From Lycorma delicatula (lineage: Eukaryota > Arthropoda > Insecta > Hemiptera > Fulgoridae): 64,000 nucleotides of DNA. The notes under the pieces are model-generated. The model did not search any database and was not told the origin of the DNA. It saw only the letters and a list, made by a program, of their open reading frames with translations. The stretch is taken from the NCBI RefSeq assembly GCF_047948215.1, contig NC_134455.1, positions 151,448,575-151,512,574 on the forward strand, written 5' to 3'. This document shows positions 49,208 through 62,012 of the stretch, in pieces (within the stretch, counting starts at the first letter, position 1; every line of letters starts with the position of its first letter). The position numbers were made by a program, and so were the translations under genes.

Positions 49208-49373
49208 ATGAAGTCCTCATTGGTACTATTGGTGATCGTTAGCTTCGCTGCTGCCGCCGTCCAACCTTACGGACAGAGCAAATGGCAATGGTTTACCAAA
49301 TCATTCTATGATGAGAACCCAGTAAGCTCAGCTAATCAACAACAAAACCAGAACAACAATCAAAATCAAAATG
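49208..49373 (+). CDS. Gene 2 exon 1: signal peptide and short Asn/Gln start
   Basis: Encodes MKSSLVLLVIVSFAAAAVQP, a signal peptide plus the conserved cap (YGQSKWQWF), then SANQQQNQNNNQNQN, and stops at an ATG|GTAAGT donor in phase 1 like gene 1. The start at 49208 is chosen because genes 1 and 3 begin with MKSS; in-frame ATGs at 49184 and 49205 would add residues absent from the paralogues, and 49184 is only 13 nt after the TATA box. Unlike gene 1 the exon lacks the long QFQN repeat block and is only 55 codons. It joins 51877-52853 (380 residues in total). The role is not recognised; a secreted low-complexity protein. Confidence 0.85.
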
Positions 49374-51876
49374 GTAAGTGCATCGCATAATTACAAATTT
49401 AATTGATTTATTTTTATTGAATAAAAAATACTTGTATCTAAAATATTCAAGTCACTTATTTAAACATAATACCTTAATAATTTACATAATAATTGATTTT
49501 ACGCAGGTTTATTTTTTTTTTTTTTAGAATCTAAAAATTACTTATTTTTTCAATCAATTTGTAACACCCTGTTTCGCTAAAATTGGAAGATAGACATTCT
49601 ACTCTAAAAAATTATATTTGGCAATTCTTTTTTTATATTTATCATACTTAATAGTATAAAAATAACCTTTTTTATGATTTCTTCTTGATGTGTTTTAATG
49701 TTATTTCCTTAAAAATGTGTTTGTTATTAAATTAAAAAGAAAAATTAAACCCTAACATTTTATAACAGAGAGTAACACTACAACTGGATAGGGAGTAATC
49801 GTAAAGTTCTTCCTCGCTTAGTTCTACAGTTTTACCAATCAAGACCAAAATAGCTGTAGTTAACAGCATTGCTTTTATATATCTCACTGATTACGAAATA
49901 TATTACTCACTTCAAAAATTTATTAATAAATTAAAAATAGAAATTAGAAAATATATATGTAAGATAATCTTAATATATTGATACAACATACATTAAAATT
50001 ATAGTAATCGCAACAAATTATGATCTATATTTTTTTAATTCATCCCAATTTAATTAGTCTAATTTATCAGGCGTAGTAATATTAATTTAAACAATAATTT
50101 TTGAATTTATTTTTATTTCTAAACTATAAAAAATATCCTGACTAGAAAATAATTACAAGAATAACTATTTAATTAAAAGAATTTATTAATAAAATGAAAT
50201 TACTATTGATAATAATACTTAAAAACGTCTAATTTTAACTAATTTTTTTAGAAAATTATACAAATAAAAATTAAATAAAGCTTATATTAATTTTAAGAAA
50301 TTAGATGAAATAAAAAGGAATTAGACGATTTTACTTCAAATATCTACGTCTAAACTAAAATAACGAACAAGATGTTCATGCAAGACCAGAAATATATATT
50401 AAAAAAAACTCAAGCACAGTAAATAGTGATTTGTATAAAAATATAATATTAGCAGTAATATATTACTTATTTAAGTGCAAGTACGTTAAAAGTACTAAAT
50501 TTTGTTAAATAAAATTTCTGTTTATGCTAGCCTTGAATGAAAAGCATAAAAATACGCACTACACCACGAATATATGATCCTGATATCCCGATATATGGAC
50601 TAATAGTAAAACGATATATATATAACACGGCTTTGTTTAAGTAAGTACATTACAGCCATTTTATTGATTATCTTCTCTCCACAACAATCTTACACATTCA
50701 GTCGTCCGTCAAATTAGAGAGAATGATAGTAAGTGGTCCGAGGTCATCGTATTAATGTTACAGTTTTAAGTAAATAATTAATTAATCCCTTGTTAACACC
50801 TTACTGTCATATACTGTGTTTATACTTTCTTTCCGCGACTTTCTATGTGACCGCGTTTGTGTAGACTAAATTAGATAATGAGTCATCCTTGTATATAGTT
50901 TATCAAAACTGTAAATTTAAAGATATGAGAAAAAGAATTTAGATATTTCTTTTAAGTCAAGAATAATACATATTTTAGGTCACTCAATTTTTATGAAGTC
51001 TGTTTTAAAATGTATTCGTAAAACCTCTCTCTTTTTCTGTTGATTTCTGAAACCAGCGTAAGGCATTGCTTCAGAGAATGAATGAGAATGATATGTATGA
51101 ATGTTAATGAAGTGTAGTCTTGTACAGTCTCAGGTCGACCATTCCTGAGGTATGTGGTTAATTGAAACTCAACCACCAAAGAACACCGGTATCCACAATT
51201 TAATATTCCAATCCGTATAAAAGTAACTGCCTTTACTAGGATTTGAACCTACTATTCGTAGAACCTACATTAACATATTTTAACATTTTTATAAAATAAT
51301 AAAAAATCACAGTCTCAAGAATATCAAGTCCCTGAAATCCATAGTTCCAATTTCAGATATTCTTAGATCAGCATGACGAAATCAAATCTACACTTTTATA
51401 GTACAACAAAAACCACGACTCACTTTCTGAATTTCTTGAAATTTATTAATTGAAGCTCTTGTATATGATACATTGAAGAACATTCCTCAACATAGTTCGA
51501 CTTATTTAGCAACTGAATGTTGTTTTCTATTATAATATAAATCGGTAAACTTCTTTTTTTTACTTGCCGATTTATAAATGTTAATTAGTAAATATGTGTA
51601 AATACTAGGATAGTAGAAGAAAAGAACCTTGTACATGTCATTCAACCACAAAGGTAAACTATTGCAATTCATAAAAAGGGTCTATATTTAGACCCTTTTT
51701 ATGCTTTACCCTTTTTACAGCGACATTAAATGATACGGTAAATGGCAATTCGACTTGGAAAAAATTTCCAGTAAAGAAAAAACCGTAATGTCGACAAATG
51801 AATATTAGACGATAAAATCTATCTTATTGACTGAAATCTCAAAGAAATTCTAAATTTGTTCTTACCTCTTTTTCAG
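49374..51876 (+). other. Gene 2 intron (phase 1)
   Basis: GTAAGT donor and TTACCTCTTTTTCAG acceptor. The splice keeps the frame (G|GA) into NNQAGFSSNVNEYQN, matching NVNEYQN after the gene 1 splice. It holds a SINE fragment at 51028-51262 and otherwise AT-rich sequence. Confidence 0.8.
51028..51262 (-). mobile_element. SINE copy within the gene 2 intron
   Basis: Same family as 61707-62012: TTCAGAGAATGAATGAGAAT, GTCGACCATTCCTGAGG, and AACCACCAAAGAACACCGG. The B-box part TTTACTAGGATTTGAACCT is present at about 51232, and the head is incomplete. Confidence 0.78.
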
Positions 51877-52853
51877 GAAACAACCAGGCTGGATTTTCAA
51901 GTAATGTGAACGAATACCAGAACTACAACAACAATAATCAAAACCAGTATAATAACAACCAGAATAGCTACAACAACAACAACAACAACAACAACCAGAA
52001 CAATTACAATAATAACAACAATCAAAATCAAAACTATGACAATAACTACAATAACCAAAATCAAAATAACAACAACCAAAACCAGTTTGGCCAAAATGTA
52101 AATAACAATCAGAATAACAACTTCAATAACAATAACAACCAGAACCAGAACCAATACAACAACAACCAGAACCAGAACCAGTACAACAATAACAACAACA
52201 ACCAGAACCAGTACAACAATAACAACAACAACCAGAACCAGTACAACAATAATAACAACCAGAACAACTGCAACAACAATAACAACTACAACAATCAGAA
52301 CAATTGCAACAACAACCAGAATTGTTGTAATAATTACAATAATAACGAAAACTGTAACTGTAACAATTACTATAACCAGGGCGCTTGCAACAATAACAAC
52401 CAAAACCAATGCAATAACTGTAACTGCTTCAACAGCAACAACCAATGCAATAATAATAATAATTTTAACCAGAATAATAACCAGTACAACAATAACAACC
52501 AGAATCAATGCAACAGCAATTACAATAATAACAACCAAAATAATAACCAATGCAATGACAATAATTATAACAATAACAATTACAACAACCAAAATCAGAA
52601 CAATAATCAATACAATAACAATTACAACAACCAAAACCAGTTTGGACAGAATGTAAACAACAATAACCAAAACAACTACAATAACAACAACCAAAACCAA
52701 AATAACTTCAACAACAACCAGAACCAAAATAATAACAACCAAAATCAAAACAATAACCAATACAATAATAATAATAATAATAATAATAATAGCCAGAATA
52801 ATAATAATAATAATAATAATAATAACCAAAACAACCAGGATAACAATAACTAA
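51877..52853 (+). CDS. Gene 2 exon 2: Asn/Gln/Tyr/Cys-rich region
   Basis: Joined in phase 1 to 49208-49373. It starts NNQAGFSSNVNEYQNYNNNNQN, close to gene 1 exon 2, followed by Asn/Gln with regular Tyr, two QFGQNVNNN motifs, and a central stretch with 13 Cys (for example NQNCCNN, ENCNCNN, CNNCNCF) that is poor in other residues. Cys codons (TGC/TGT) stand where paralogous repeats have Tyr (TAC/TAT) or Asn. Near the end there are runs of AAT codons that look like slippage products. The ORF stops at TAA 52851-52853, but the same frame beyond resembles the gene 1 tail. The function is not recognised; disulfide cross-linking of a secreted polymer is inferred. Confidence 0.85.
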
Positions 52854-52922
52854 AACAACAAAAGCAATAGCAATACTGCAGTCAGTAGGAACTGTTTTAT
52901 GTCATTTCGATTGGCCATTTAA
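52854..52922 (+). pseudogene. Gene 2 relict C-terminal tail behind an early stop
   Basis: After the TAA at 52851 the same frame stays open for 22 codons, ending in SNTAVSRNCFMSFRLAI and a second TAA. This aligns with the gene 1 ending NTVSKSWFQSLKWAI. The stop therefore probably arose recently by a point change, or is read through. An AATAAA follows at 52975. Confidence 0.7.
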
Positions 52923-52974
52923 GCATAATTAGACATTTTGCATGCGCATTGATATTGTATCTAATTCTATCAGA

Positions 52975-52980
52975 AATAAA
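52975..52980 (+). terminator. Polyadenylation signal of gene 2
   Basis: AATAAA 122 nt after the first stop and 53 nt after the relict stop. The second spacing is close to that in gene 1. Confidence 0.5.
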
Positions 52981-55447
52981 TGAATATTTTCATTAAATTT
53001 CTACTGTTTCTTTTTTATATTACAATTATTTTTAATCCTTAAAACCTATTGCCTTTCATAACGTTTAATTCATATTTTATTATCTTTAAATAAGTAATCT
53101 TATAGTAACCCAGTTTTATGTTGTGTCCTAATTGTATTATATTGTTTGTGTGTGAAGAGATTTAATTATTACTGAGTTCACAGCTGAAATAAAACTGATT
53201 AACTTTTTTAATTAATTTATCATTTCACTTATAAATTAGTGATATACAATACAATATTGAATAATATTTTTAATATTATCACTGATATAAGGCAGAATTT
53301 TTAGACAATTGCATTAAACTTACTGAACATACGTACAAACTCATACTAAGATGTAAGTAATAAATAGAAATGTCATTCAAGCTACATACAGAGCTACATA
53401 AAGAAGTCAGTTAAACAACCTAATACAAAATATTAAAAAATATCAATAATGTAAAGATAAATAACAGGAAGAACAGTACTAAATCTTATGGCTTTCTATG
53501 GAATATTGTATTTCATAATTGATCACTATGAAACAAATTTTTATAAAATTGATAAATATTATTTTTCATGTAACTAAAAGGAATTTGAGAATATTCAAAA
53601 GAGATATATTCAAGAACATTAAGGTGAAAAAATCTCCTTATTCTCTTCTGTAGCTTATGCAGATCCTATTGTTATTATATAGACAAATAAATTAATAAAC
53701 TATGACATCGAATAAGAAAATGCTTTGTAGTAAATGCTTACATTGAAATATCAATTTAATTTTTTTTAAGGATGTAAAGTAGTATCGTAAAATCAGTATT
53801 TGTACATTCTTTTTAACGGTAGAGTATAAAAAAGACAATAATATATCGATTTTGAGTTACTTAAAAATAATATCCTATATTAATTACAGTCACTTATAGC
53901 TTCTCTGTTTTTGTGTCCTGTACTTTGATTTTGGATGTACATAAGCCAAAGAAGCCATGAGTCACATGAGCCATTCTATTAACAGGAAATTAGAGGATCA
54001 AGGTATCAAGGCTCCAAAGGTATACAACATTACTTGCTTTCCTAATATCTTTCTCCTACCCCCCACCCAAAACATTCCCAGTTGTTTGTAATTTTTCCAT
54101 CCAAACATTCCTTATATTAACCATCAAATAGATATGATAATGGTAAAAAATGCTTTCCAGTTTGTTGCTGTGACAGATAAATCATAAAAAAGCAGTGTAA
54201 ACTGAAAGGTTGCCTTTGAATTAAAATTGAAATTCCATTTTGCATTAAATTAAGAAGTGAGCTCAATTAAGGTTTATTTTTATTTATTGATGCAGGGGAA
54301 ATGAAGAAATGCTAATTTTCCATAGCATGATGGTGAAACAGAAATTTCCTTTGATATGTAGCTTTAATATCTAAACATTGTAATAACAAACTATATTAGT
54401 AATTTTAAATTATCTCTGATTTATAGATATCTTCCTTCAAAAGCTGAATTGGGAAAGAGGAAGAGGAAAAGAAATAAGCTATTCTAAAAATCAATCCTTT
54501 TACACGTTCTCCAGCTGAAGGTTCAAATTACTTACCATTTGGGGTCTAACTATGGATGAGTGAACAAATCCCATACCACATCTTTCCTGATCTCAAATTG
54601 TTATTTTTAACTACAATATTTATTTTTCCGCATGATATATAGCTAGATACATAGATATAGCTAGACACACAAATATAGCTAGACTACCTAGATGAAATTA
54701 TGCCTCGTCACTAAAGCAGTTGTTATCCAAGATCCAAGTATTGCAGTGAACAAAACACATAATCGACTCATTATTAACACTTATAGTATACTGAATAATA
54801 TGTAGTGCGTTAGATATTAAAGGTGTAGATCATCCTGTGAATTTAAAAACAGTTTGATAAACAGTTTTGTAAAAATAGTTTTGAATGCCAGGACCGATCA
54901 TATTTTATTGGAGAATAAGAAAGAAAACCAAGAGGAAAAATTGCAAGAAGGGAAGAAAATAAAAAATAAAAAGGTAGAAAAGGATATTTATTTTTTGTGG
55001 TATTGGCACCTACTTATCAAATTATCAACATACTAATATATAAATCGTAAATTTTAATTTTATTTTGGTATTGAATTTCAATATTCAGATTCGGTATGAA
55101 ATTTTTCCTATTGTCTATCCAACGTCTATATCCATTCAGTCTAAATGTTATATATACTTTTTATATTAAATGGCATTTTAATATTCTAATTTTATGCTAA
55201 TATTTACATAGAAATTTCAGCTCGAAATTTCTGTACTATCCTTCTTTATGGAAATTTGTTTCATACTATTTCATTCATAAAGTTTATATTTAATCAGTGA
55301 ATTTACTTCATTAAAAACGTTACTGTATTAAAATGAAAAAAAAAAAAACATAATGCTATAAATTTTTGAAGTTTAAATTTTAATAAATATATTTGAATTT
55401 TTATTGAACAATGACCGTTTCACTTAAAAAAATTAATGAATAAATAC

Positions 55448-55472
55448 GCGCGCGCGCACACACAAACACACA
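55448..55472. repeat. (CG)n(CA)n microsatellite
   Basis: Alternating CG then CA run. Confidence 0.85.
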
Positions 55473-56289
55473 CTACCCAAAGATATACATAAATTTTAAT
55501 TTATATTTAAATTGGGTCGACGCCAAATTAATTTCTTATAAAGAGTAATAAATACAGAATTTAAAATGAATAAAATTCAATTGTGATAAGAATTTTAAAT
55601 TAGTTTTCAAATAGAACAAAGTAGTTATTTATAAAGATGATTTATGCTGTAATTATGTACATTCTAACTGATTAACTGAATTTTTGGATTCGATTCCTAT
55701 ATATGTTTTTTTATATATGTTCATGTCAAGGACAATCACATATTTTTTTTAATTAATTAATTTACTTTTTAATATTTCTTGTCTTGCTTATATTTTATTT
55801 TTATTTTGTTAATATCGAAATTTTGAATAAATTAGATAATTTGACTAATTACATTATAAGTAAATTATTGATTAGAAATGTATTGAACGGAATAATTTCC
55901 TTTCAAATAAAATTTGAAAGAAAAATATAACCGGTAGCAACTAACGATGTTAAAACTGATAAATAATATGACAAGATCAGTCATCGAGTAATTCATCAAC
56001 ATAAGGATATGGTAAATTAGAGGGCTTGGATCATCCAAAAATCTGTGGATAGAGGGCTTGGATCATACGTGTTTTGCACTGAATTAAGACTTAACATCCG
56101 GCAAATCAAGACAAGAAAAATATTCTTGAAATTTATTTTTAAATTGGCACAAAAAACTTCCACTGGTGACAATAAAAAAATACAAAATCAAAATTTTATT
56201 TCACATTACAACAACCTTTGTTAAAAATCACGTCACTTGCATGCGATCGAGATACTGTGAACGACATTCGTACACACACGTGAAGAAAA

Positions 56290-57165
56290 TAACAAGTACA
56301 GTATACTATATAGTACAAGGTTGATAAGTGCACGTAACGTTTCCGAGGTTTCATTTCTGAAAACGTGCAGAAAAAACAGAAACGGAGACTGAAACGTTCA
56401 ACTGCATCAGAATCTGAATCCGATCAGAATCAAAATTTAAAACGTAATCCGAATGATTAATTCAATTGATCAATCTTACAATCAATCAATCAGTCAATAA
56501 ACCGGTTAATCAATCAGGCAATTAATAAGTCAATCAAATAATCAACCAATCAATCATCATTACCGCCAATGCAGCTACATGAAATTTATGAAAGGTACCT
56601 AACTACGAAAATTCCGACTATTGTACTATTTAGGCGATACGCACTCTCATATTTATTTGAGGTTTATGGGAAAAAATTATACACAAAATGTTTTTATATT
56701 TTTTTTAAAATTTTATAATTGCGTTATCGCGATTTTGGTCAACGACTGAAAAACCTCATTTTATAAACCCAAATAGAAGCTTCCTTTCATTAATTTACTA
56801 ATCTATCTACTGCAGGCGGAATAGTTTTGTTACACTGAGCGCATGGCGTTTGGCGTTATACTACTAGGTTTTAAGATCCATTTTCCAGGATATGGAAAAT
56901 AAATATACATAAGTTTAATTTATTTAACTTTTGTCGCACGCCTCAGAATCCGTCTCTGATCAGTCGCTCGTTTCAGATTACGACTCTGAACCATTCGCAC
57001 GTTTCTTACAGCGTCTGTGATCCCTCGCACGTTTTAGACATTTTAGACGTTTCAGATTCAGGCGTTTCATCTTTTCAAAACTGATACCCTGTTACTCGAA
57101 TACGTTGTATGCACTGGTCCTCTTTGAACTGTATAGTATACTATCTTGTTCCTTTCCTGACGTAT
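56290..57165. mobile_element. Fold-back element with long diverged inverted arms
   Basis: The left arm (about 56290-56450) and the reverse complement of the right arm (about 56935-57165) share ordered blocks: AACAAG, AGTATACTAT, CAGTGCATACAACGT-like, TGAAACG and GTGCGA/GTGCAG-like. The right arm contains about 3.5 copies of a degenerate 30-bp unit starting CGCACGTTTC. The centre holds an imperfect (AATC)n stretch at 56450-56560. No ORF. Confidence 0.5.
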
Positions 57166-57886
57166 AAGAAAAACTTCAAGATAATTTTTTGTAACATGAA
57201 TAAATTTTAGATGTGTGTACATAATTTACTCTCACTGTGAAGGTCCCTCTTGCACTCATAAAAAATTATTTGAACAAAATTTGTTCTGCTGGATATTAAT
57301 GCACCTGTCATGGGTACATTTTTTTAATTTCGAAACATCTACTGTCCTGCATAGGACTATCCCCATAAGGTTCTTTTTAGGACAAGGTGATGAGTATTGG
57401 CTATGTGAGGGGGCTTCGGGTATACACCGGCTTAAAATGAAAAACGTAGTGAGTCATGGGATCATCTACCGATCAAGAAGACACTGTATATCCAGTGAAT
57501 CATCACCTGTTACAGTAAACTCAATATGATCCTATGTAAATTTTGTGAAGTTTACACACGATTGATTTTTATGGTTGCATTTTCCACACCGCCCAAAAGG
57601 TATGTAGGACGGTGCGCTGAGATTTTGTTTTAACTAATTAATCTCTCCCCGGGAGGTATACTATAAAACACTTATGCCCTTGTAAATTTTATGAAAATAA
57701 TTCCTTATCCATAGGAACAAATTAATGAGAATGAAAAATTAACTCTTTCTCCATCAATCATATTGATTTTCTTAATTATTAAATATTTTAAGTTAATATA
57801 AAATTATTTTATCTAATAAACTGTTTTTCGCTGATTTTGAAAGTGAAGAATTTAAATATTAAATAATACCTCATGTTGGTATTTCT

Positions 57887-57888
<2 letters not shown>

Positions 57889-57919
<31 letters not shown>
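57889..57919. repeat. Poly(T) run of 31 bases
   Basis: Uninterrupted T tract with no clear retrotransposon body attached. The ORF starting at 57873 runs through it and is an artefact. Confidence 0.9.
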
Positions 57920-57920
<1 letters not shown>

Positions 57921-58917
57921 GTTAGTTCAATCAAGTTTTATGTTTGTAAAAAAAAATTATACTTTTGTTTTCTTTCCGTCATTTCACTTATGGTTACCTA
58001 TTATTTTCTACTTTTAGCCAATATAATTACCTTATTCTTTATAATGATAAACTCATTTATAGATCATGTTGGTTTCTTTAAAGTAAATTCGAAACGCAAA
58101 AGTAATAAAATAGTTACTCCAAAAAATGTTTTTTAAAGAATTAGAATCCATTTTTTTTCTTAATACCAGACTAATATTAGAACTTATTTTTGCAGTAACT
58201 GTAGATATGTTTTTTTTTCTATAAATTACAGTTCAATAGAGGTTAACAAGTAATTATCGATTACTTTAATTATAAAAATACACATAGATTGTTATAAAAA
58301 CATGTTATTCAATCAGCAAGCAGTCAAATGTACTGACCTTAGCCTCATGGAAAGAAGTTTGAATCTTTTTATTTAGACTCAAGTGTTAAATGTTCTTTGT
58401 AAAGTTTGTGTATACGCAAAAAATTAGTTCATTATTGAAATATGTAATATACTTTTAAATTTAATTTATTAAATATTTTTACACAATTTAAATAAAAGCT
58501 AAATATATGCCAATATTATATTTCCTCAAAATCTAATTATAACAAAATTTAACTTAAACAGAAGAAAATTTAGTTTTTTCTTATTTAAGATTTCTTTTAA
58601 TAAAAACACAAATTTTTACTCAAAAATATAAGCATTTATTAATTATATTATTGCCATGAAAATGATGTCAAAAAGTAAACAACTCTATTTAAAGATAAAT
58701 ATGTGTGAAAAAAAGGAATTACTGAAATGTGAATTTATATTTCTTTTTTTTTTAATAAACAAAAAAAAAGAAATATAATCAGATGTATATTATACAGAAA
58801 ATAATTTACAAAATGATACGTGAACATAATTCTTCCACGTTGCTTTACAATAATAGTAACAATTAAAACAATAATATTTTCTATTGCGTACGTTGCAATT
58901 TGTTCAACTAGTGTAAA

Positions 58918-59045
58918 ATAAGACTTCAAAAGAAGTCTTAAGACTTCGACTTCAAAAATCAGCTGTTAAACAACTACTTTATTGTTTAATGAAGTTAAAG
59001 AATGTTGTCAACGATGGGTTTACCGCTAGACCATCCCGGTGGGCT
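58918..59045 (-). mobile_element. SINE head fragment
   Basis: CCCACCGGGATGGTCTAGCG (reverse complement of about 59024-59043) matches the tRNA-like head of the SINE at 61707-62012, and AATCAGCTG-like sequence follows near 58958. The middle appears rearranged. Confidence 0.5.
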
Positions 59046-59814
59046 AAAACAGTATTAAGAGGATTCTAAAACAGTTATTTTACATTCACTCTTAATTTCA
59101 AGACTAATCAGTAAATTAATTAATTAAACTACAAACATCGTAAAATTGGATGACTTTTACTAATAATTTTTTTCTTTATAACTGAGATTAATAAATTTTT
59201 TAATTTTTTAAACTGTACTTATACAATGCATCTTTAATGATACTTTTTATCAGAACTTCATATTTTGTAAGTCTCAAAAATTTGCAAGAAACTTTCCCGA
59301 AATATGTTTTGCGCATGATAGCATGAAAACTAAAACTTTAGTTTTCAGTGATAACACAAAATTTGGAAAGAACTAATGAAATTTTTCACCAGAAAATCCG
59401 CTAATACTAAACAATAGACAAAATCTATCTTTCGATATAAGCATAATTTACAAAAGAAGTGAAAATATGATAGGAAATTGTTTGTTTACTAAAAGGAGGT
59501 GCCACCTCCAAGTACTTTCCAGAAATACTTACAGCATAACACTCCTGATAATAACACTGGTGTACAAATTGGGAAAACGTTTTCAGTACAGAAACACCAA
59601 CAAGCGAATTTTATTAATTTTTATTCGCTGTATCTGAGAATGAGGTCAGTTTTTCTCCATCTTCCATACACTTTTCAGAAATTACTAAATAACACGAAAT
59701 TTTGAAAGTAATCAAGTTGTTTAGGTATAATTAATTTGTAATGTGTTATTCATATTTTCAATACTAGTATTTAATTTTGCTTGTACAATATAAATAACAA
59801 ATAAAACGTACCTG

Positions 59815-60885
59815 AACGTTTTAATGACTGGAATCAGTGAACTAGAGAATACTTCGTGCTTTTGGGTATGGTAGGGTCCTTTCTTTGTAGAAACTAGCAG
59901 TAATCACTAATCATCGATTCGTCCCATTTTCCTTGGCAATGTTGCTCCATTTGAAATATATCCTGGTGAAAGCGTTCTTCCTCCTTTATCACTCACAGTA
60001 CCAAAATTTGGTGGGAAAAAGTCAAGATGGGAATGCAAAAAGATAGAATTTTATTGATATCCAGCAGCCTAAATTAAATATCCTTCTTAATATTCTTTGG
60101 TCTAAGAGTGAAAATGCCTCTTTTTGACCATTCTTTAACCACATAATGTTCGCTTGTTGCAGGACTGTCCCACAAACCTAAGAAAACGGTGTACTTTGTA
60201 AAGCAATGTTACAGACTGGTAGAAGACCAATAACTTTGAGGTTGCCACAGTTTTCTAACAGCATGTGCTAATGGTATCTAATGATTGTTGTTTGAATTAT
60301 GCAGTAGCATTGCTTTTTTGATAGATCAATGAATAACCCCTAATCAATAGCATTATAAGCAATACCCAGATCAGACATCAAATCTTCTATACACAACAGG
60401 AACACACCAGATCTCTCATAGTGAAATATTTCATCAAGTATTTATTCTTGTTTCTAGAATATGAAATTTTGGTCAATAAATTCCACCACTTTAATCGTGA
60501 ACCTAGAAGTTCTGCTAGCTGTTTTGAACAAACCAAATCTTGCAGTTCCACGAACGAAATGAAGTTCAGATGTGGCTCACTATTTGATTTTTCTGGTTTG
60601 AAATCATCATCTTTTGAAGCTACGGACAAATTATTTTCAGAAAAATCTTATTCAGACTCTAAAATCTCCTACCAGGAGAAAATCTCCTACCATTAATTTG
60701 TCTTCGTGAGCAATCGATCTCATAGCCAATTGAACAATTGGGTACACAATTTCACTTTTATTTATTGAAGAAGAACCAGTGACATTGGTTAAACATAAGT
60801 AGTAGTCGTCAAACGATTTGCTGGTTTACGACCCACCATACTTAGAGTGAAAGGCAAATGGTGCTTTTTAACTTATACCATTGCG
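59815..60885 (-). pseudogene. Decayed copy of a multicopy insect gene family
   Basis: On the minus strand, conserved blocks appear in order: 'DDYYLCLTNVTG', 'SEIVYPIVQLAMRS', 'LVCSKQLAELLGSRLKWWNLL' (60629-60387 frame), 'LFIDLSKKQ', 'NLKVIGLL', 'HSHLDFFPPNFGTVSD', then 'ERFHQDIFQMEQ' and 'QGKWDESMISDYC' followed by a stop near 59907. I know these motifs from large, unnamed multicopy families in insect genomes whose members carry ERFHQDI...QGKW. That link is from memory and the biochemical function is unknown to me. Several frameshifts, stops and an apparent internal deletion make this copy non-functional. It lies only in block B copy 2. Confidence 0.65.
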
Positions 60886-61706
60886 TGAGTTAAACATAAA
60901 ATGTAATTCAAATTATATTTTAGGAAGTCTCGTTAGTTAGGATGATATCATTTATTTGATGCAGGTTTTATTTATTCTGCAATTAGTCACTCTTAATTGT
61001 ATCAGCCACTGATATCAGCCACCAAGATCGATTTAAATAAAAAAATCATTTTATAAAAACAAACAAGTATACAGATTAGATTAAAAAAAAAAATAATTAA
61101 AATCGTCTTTACGCAATAAAAAAAGTGTTTAAATCTTCAAAATTTCAATCTACAAATATTATATTTATAATCTATAATTTAATTATATTGACAAAATTAA
61201 TATGGTTACATAAATTGCATCACTTGTAGAGAAAGATTAATCTTGAATAAATACAACTATGAGTTTTTGTACATCTTAGATGCCCCATCGAACTCTCACC
61301 CAAATTAAAGATGTGTATACGTACAATGCTGATACACCTTCTGAAAATAAAGCATTTTAAAAGGTGTTTTTTATTTTGCAATTTATTACTATCAAACGCT
61401 ATGAATATTAAAATTGGATGGATTTTTTTGGGGTTTTTTTTTACGAAAGAATCAAAATTACTAGTAACATTTCAAGAATCTTACAGACTCATGTTTATAA
61501 AGATCGTTTTTATACAATCACAATTATCAACTAACCTAAATTTTCTCATATCTGTGCCGTACATTTTGATGAAATTGATATAACTAAAACTTTTAAGCCG
61601 TTATTTATAGATTAAAAATATTGAACACTTAATTTGATCAATTAATTGAGCTTTAACGTGGGATTGAGCATATTAACTTTACCTTCAGGTGTTGCTCACG
61701 ACATCT

Positions 61707-62012
61707 TTCAAAAAACCTTTCTTTTTCCTGTTTAGTCTCCGGTAATTACCATTCAGATAATACTTCAAAGGATGAAATAGGATGATATGTATGAGTGTAA
61801 ATGAAGTGTAGTCTTGTACAGTCTCAGTTCGACCATTTCTGAGATGTATGGTTAATTGAAACCCAACCACCAAAGAACACCGTTATCCACGATCTAGTAT
61901 TCAAATCCGTGTAAAGATAACTGACTTTACTAGGACTTGAACGCTGAAACTCTCGACTTCCAAATCAGCTGGTTTGGGAAGACGCGTTCACCAATAGACC
62001 AACCCGGTGGGT
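61707..62012 (-). mobile_element. Complete tRNA-derived SINE with target duplications
   Basis: The minus-strand 5' head CCCACCGGGTTGGTCTATTG (A box) is followed by a B-box-like CGTTCAAGTCCTAG, the shared body and a pyrimidine/purine-rich 3' end. An exact 15-bp duplication TTGCTCACGACATCT occurs at 61692-61706 and 62013-62027. It is the best-preserved copy here (306 bp). Others are at 44960, 51028, 58918 and 62851. The ORF 61685-61873 is part of it. Confidence 0.88.
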
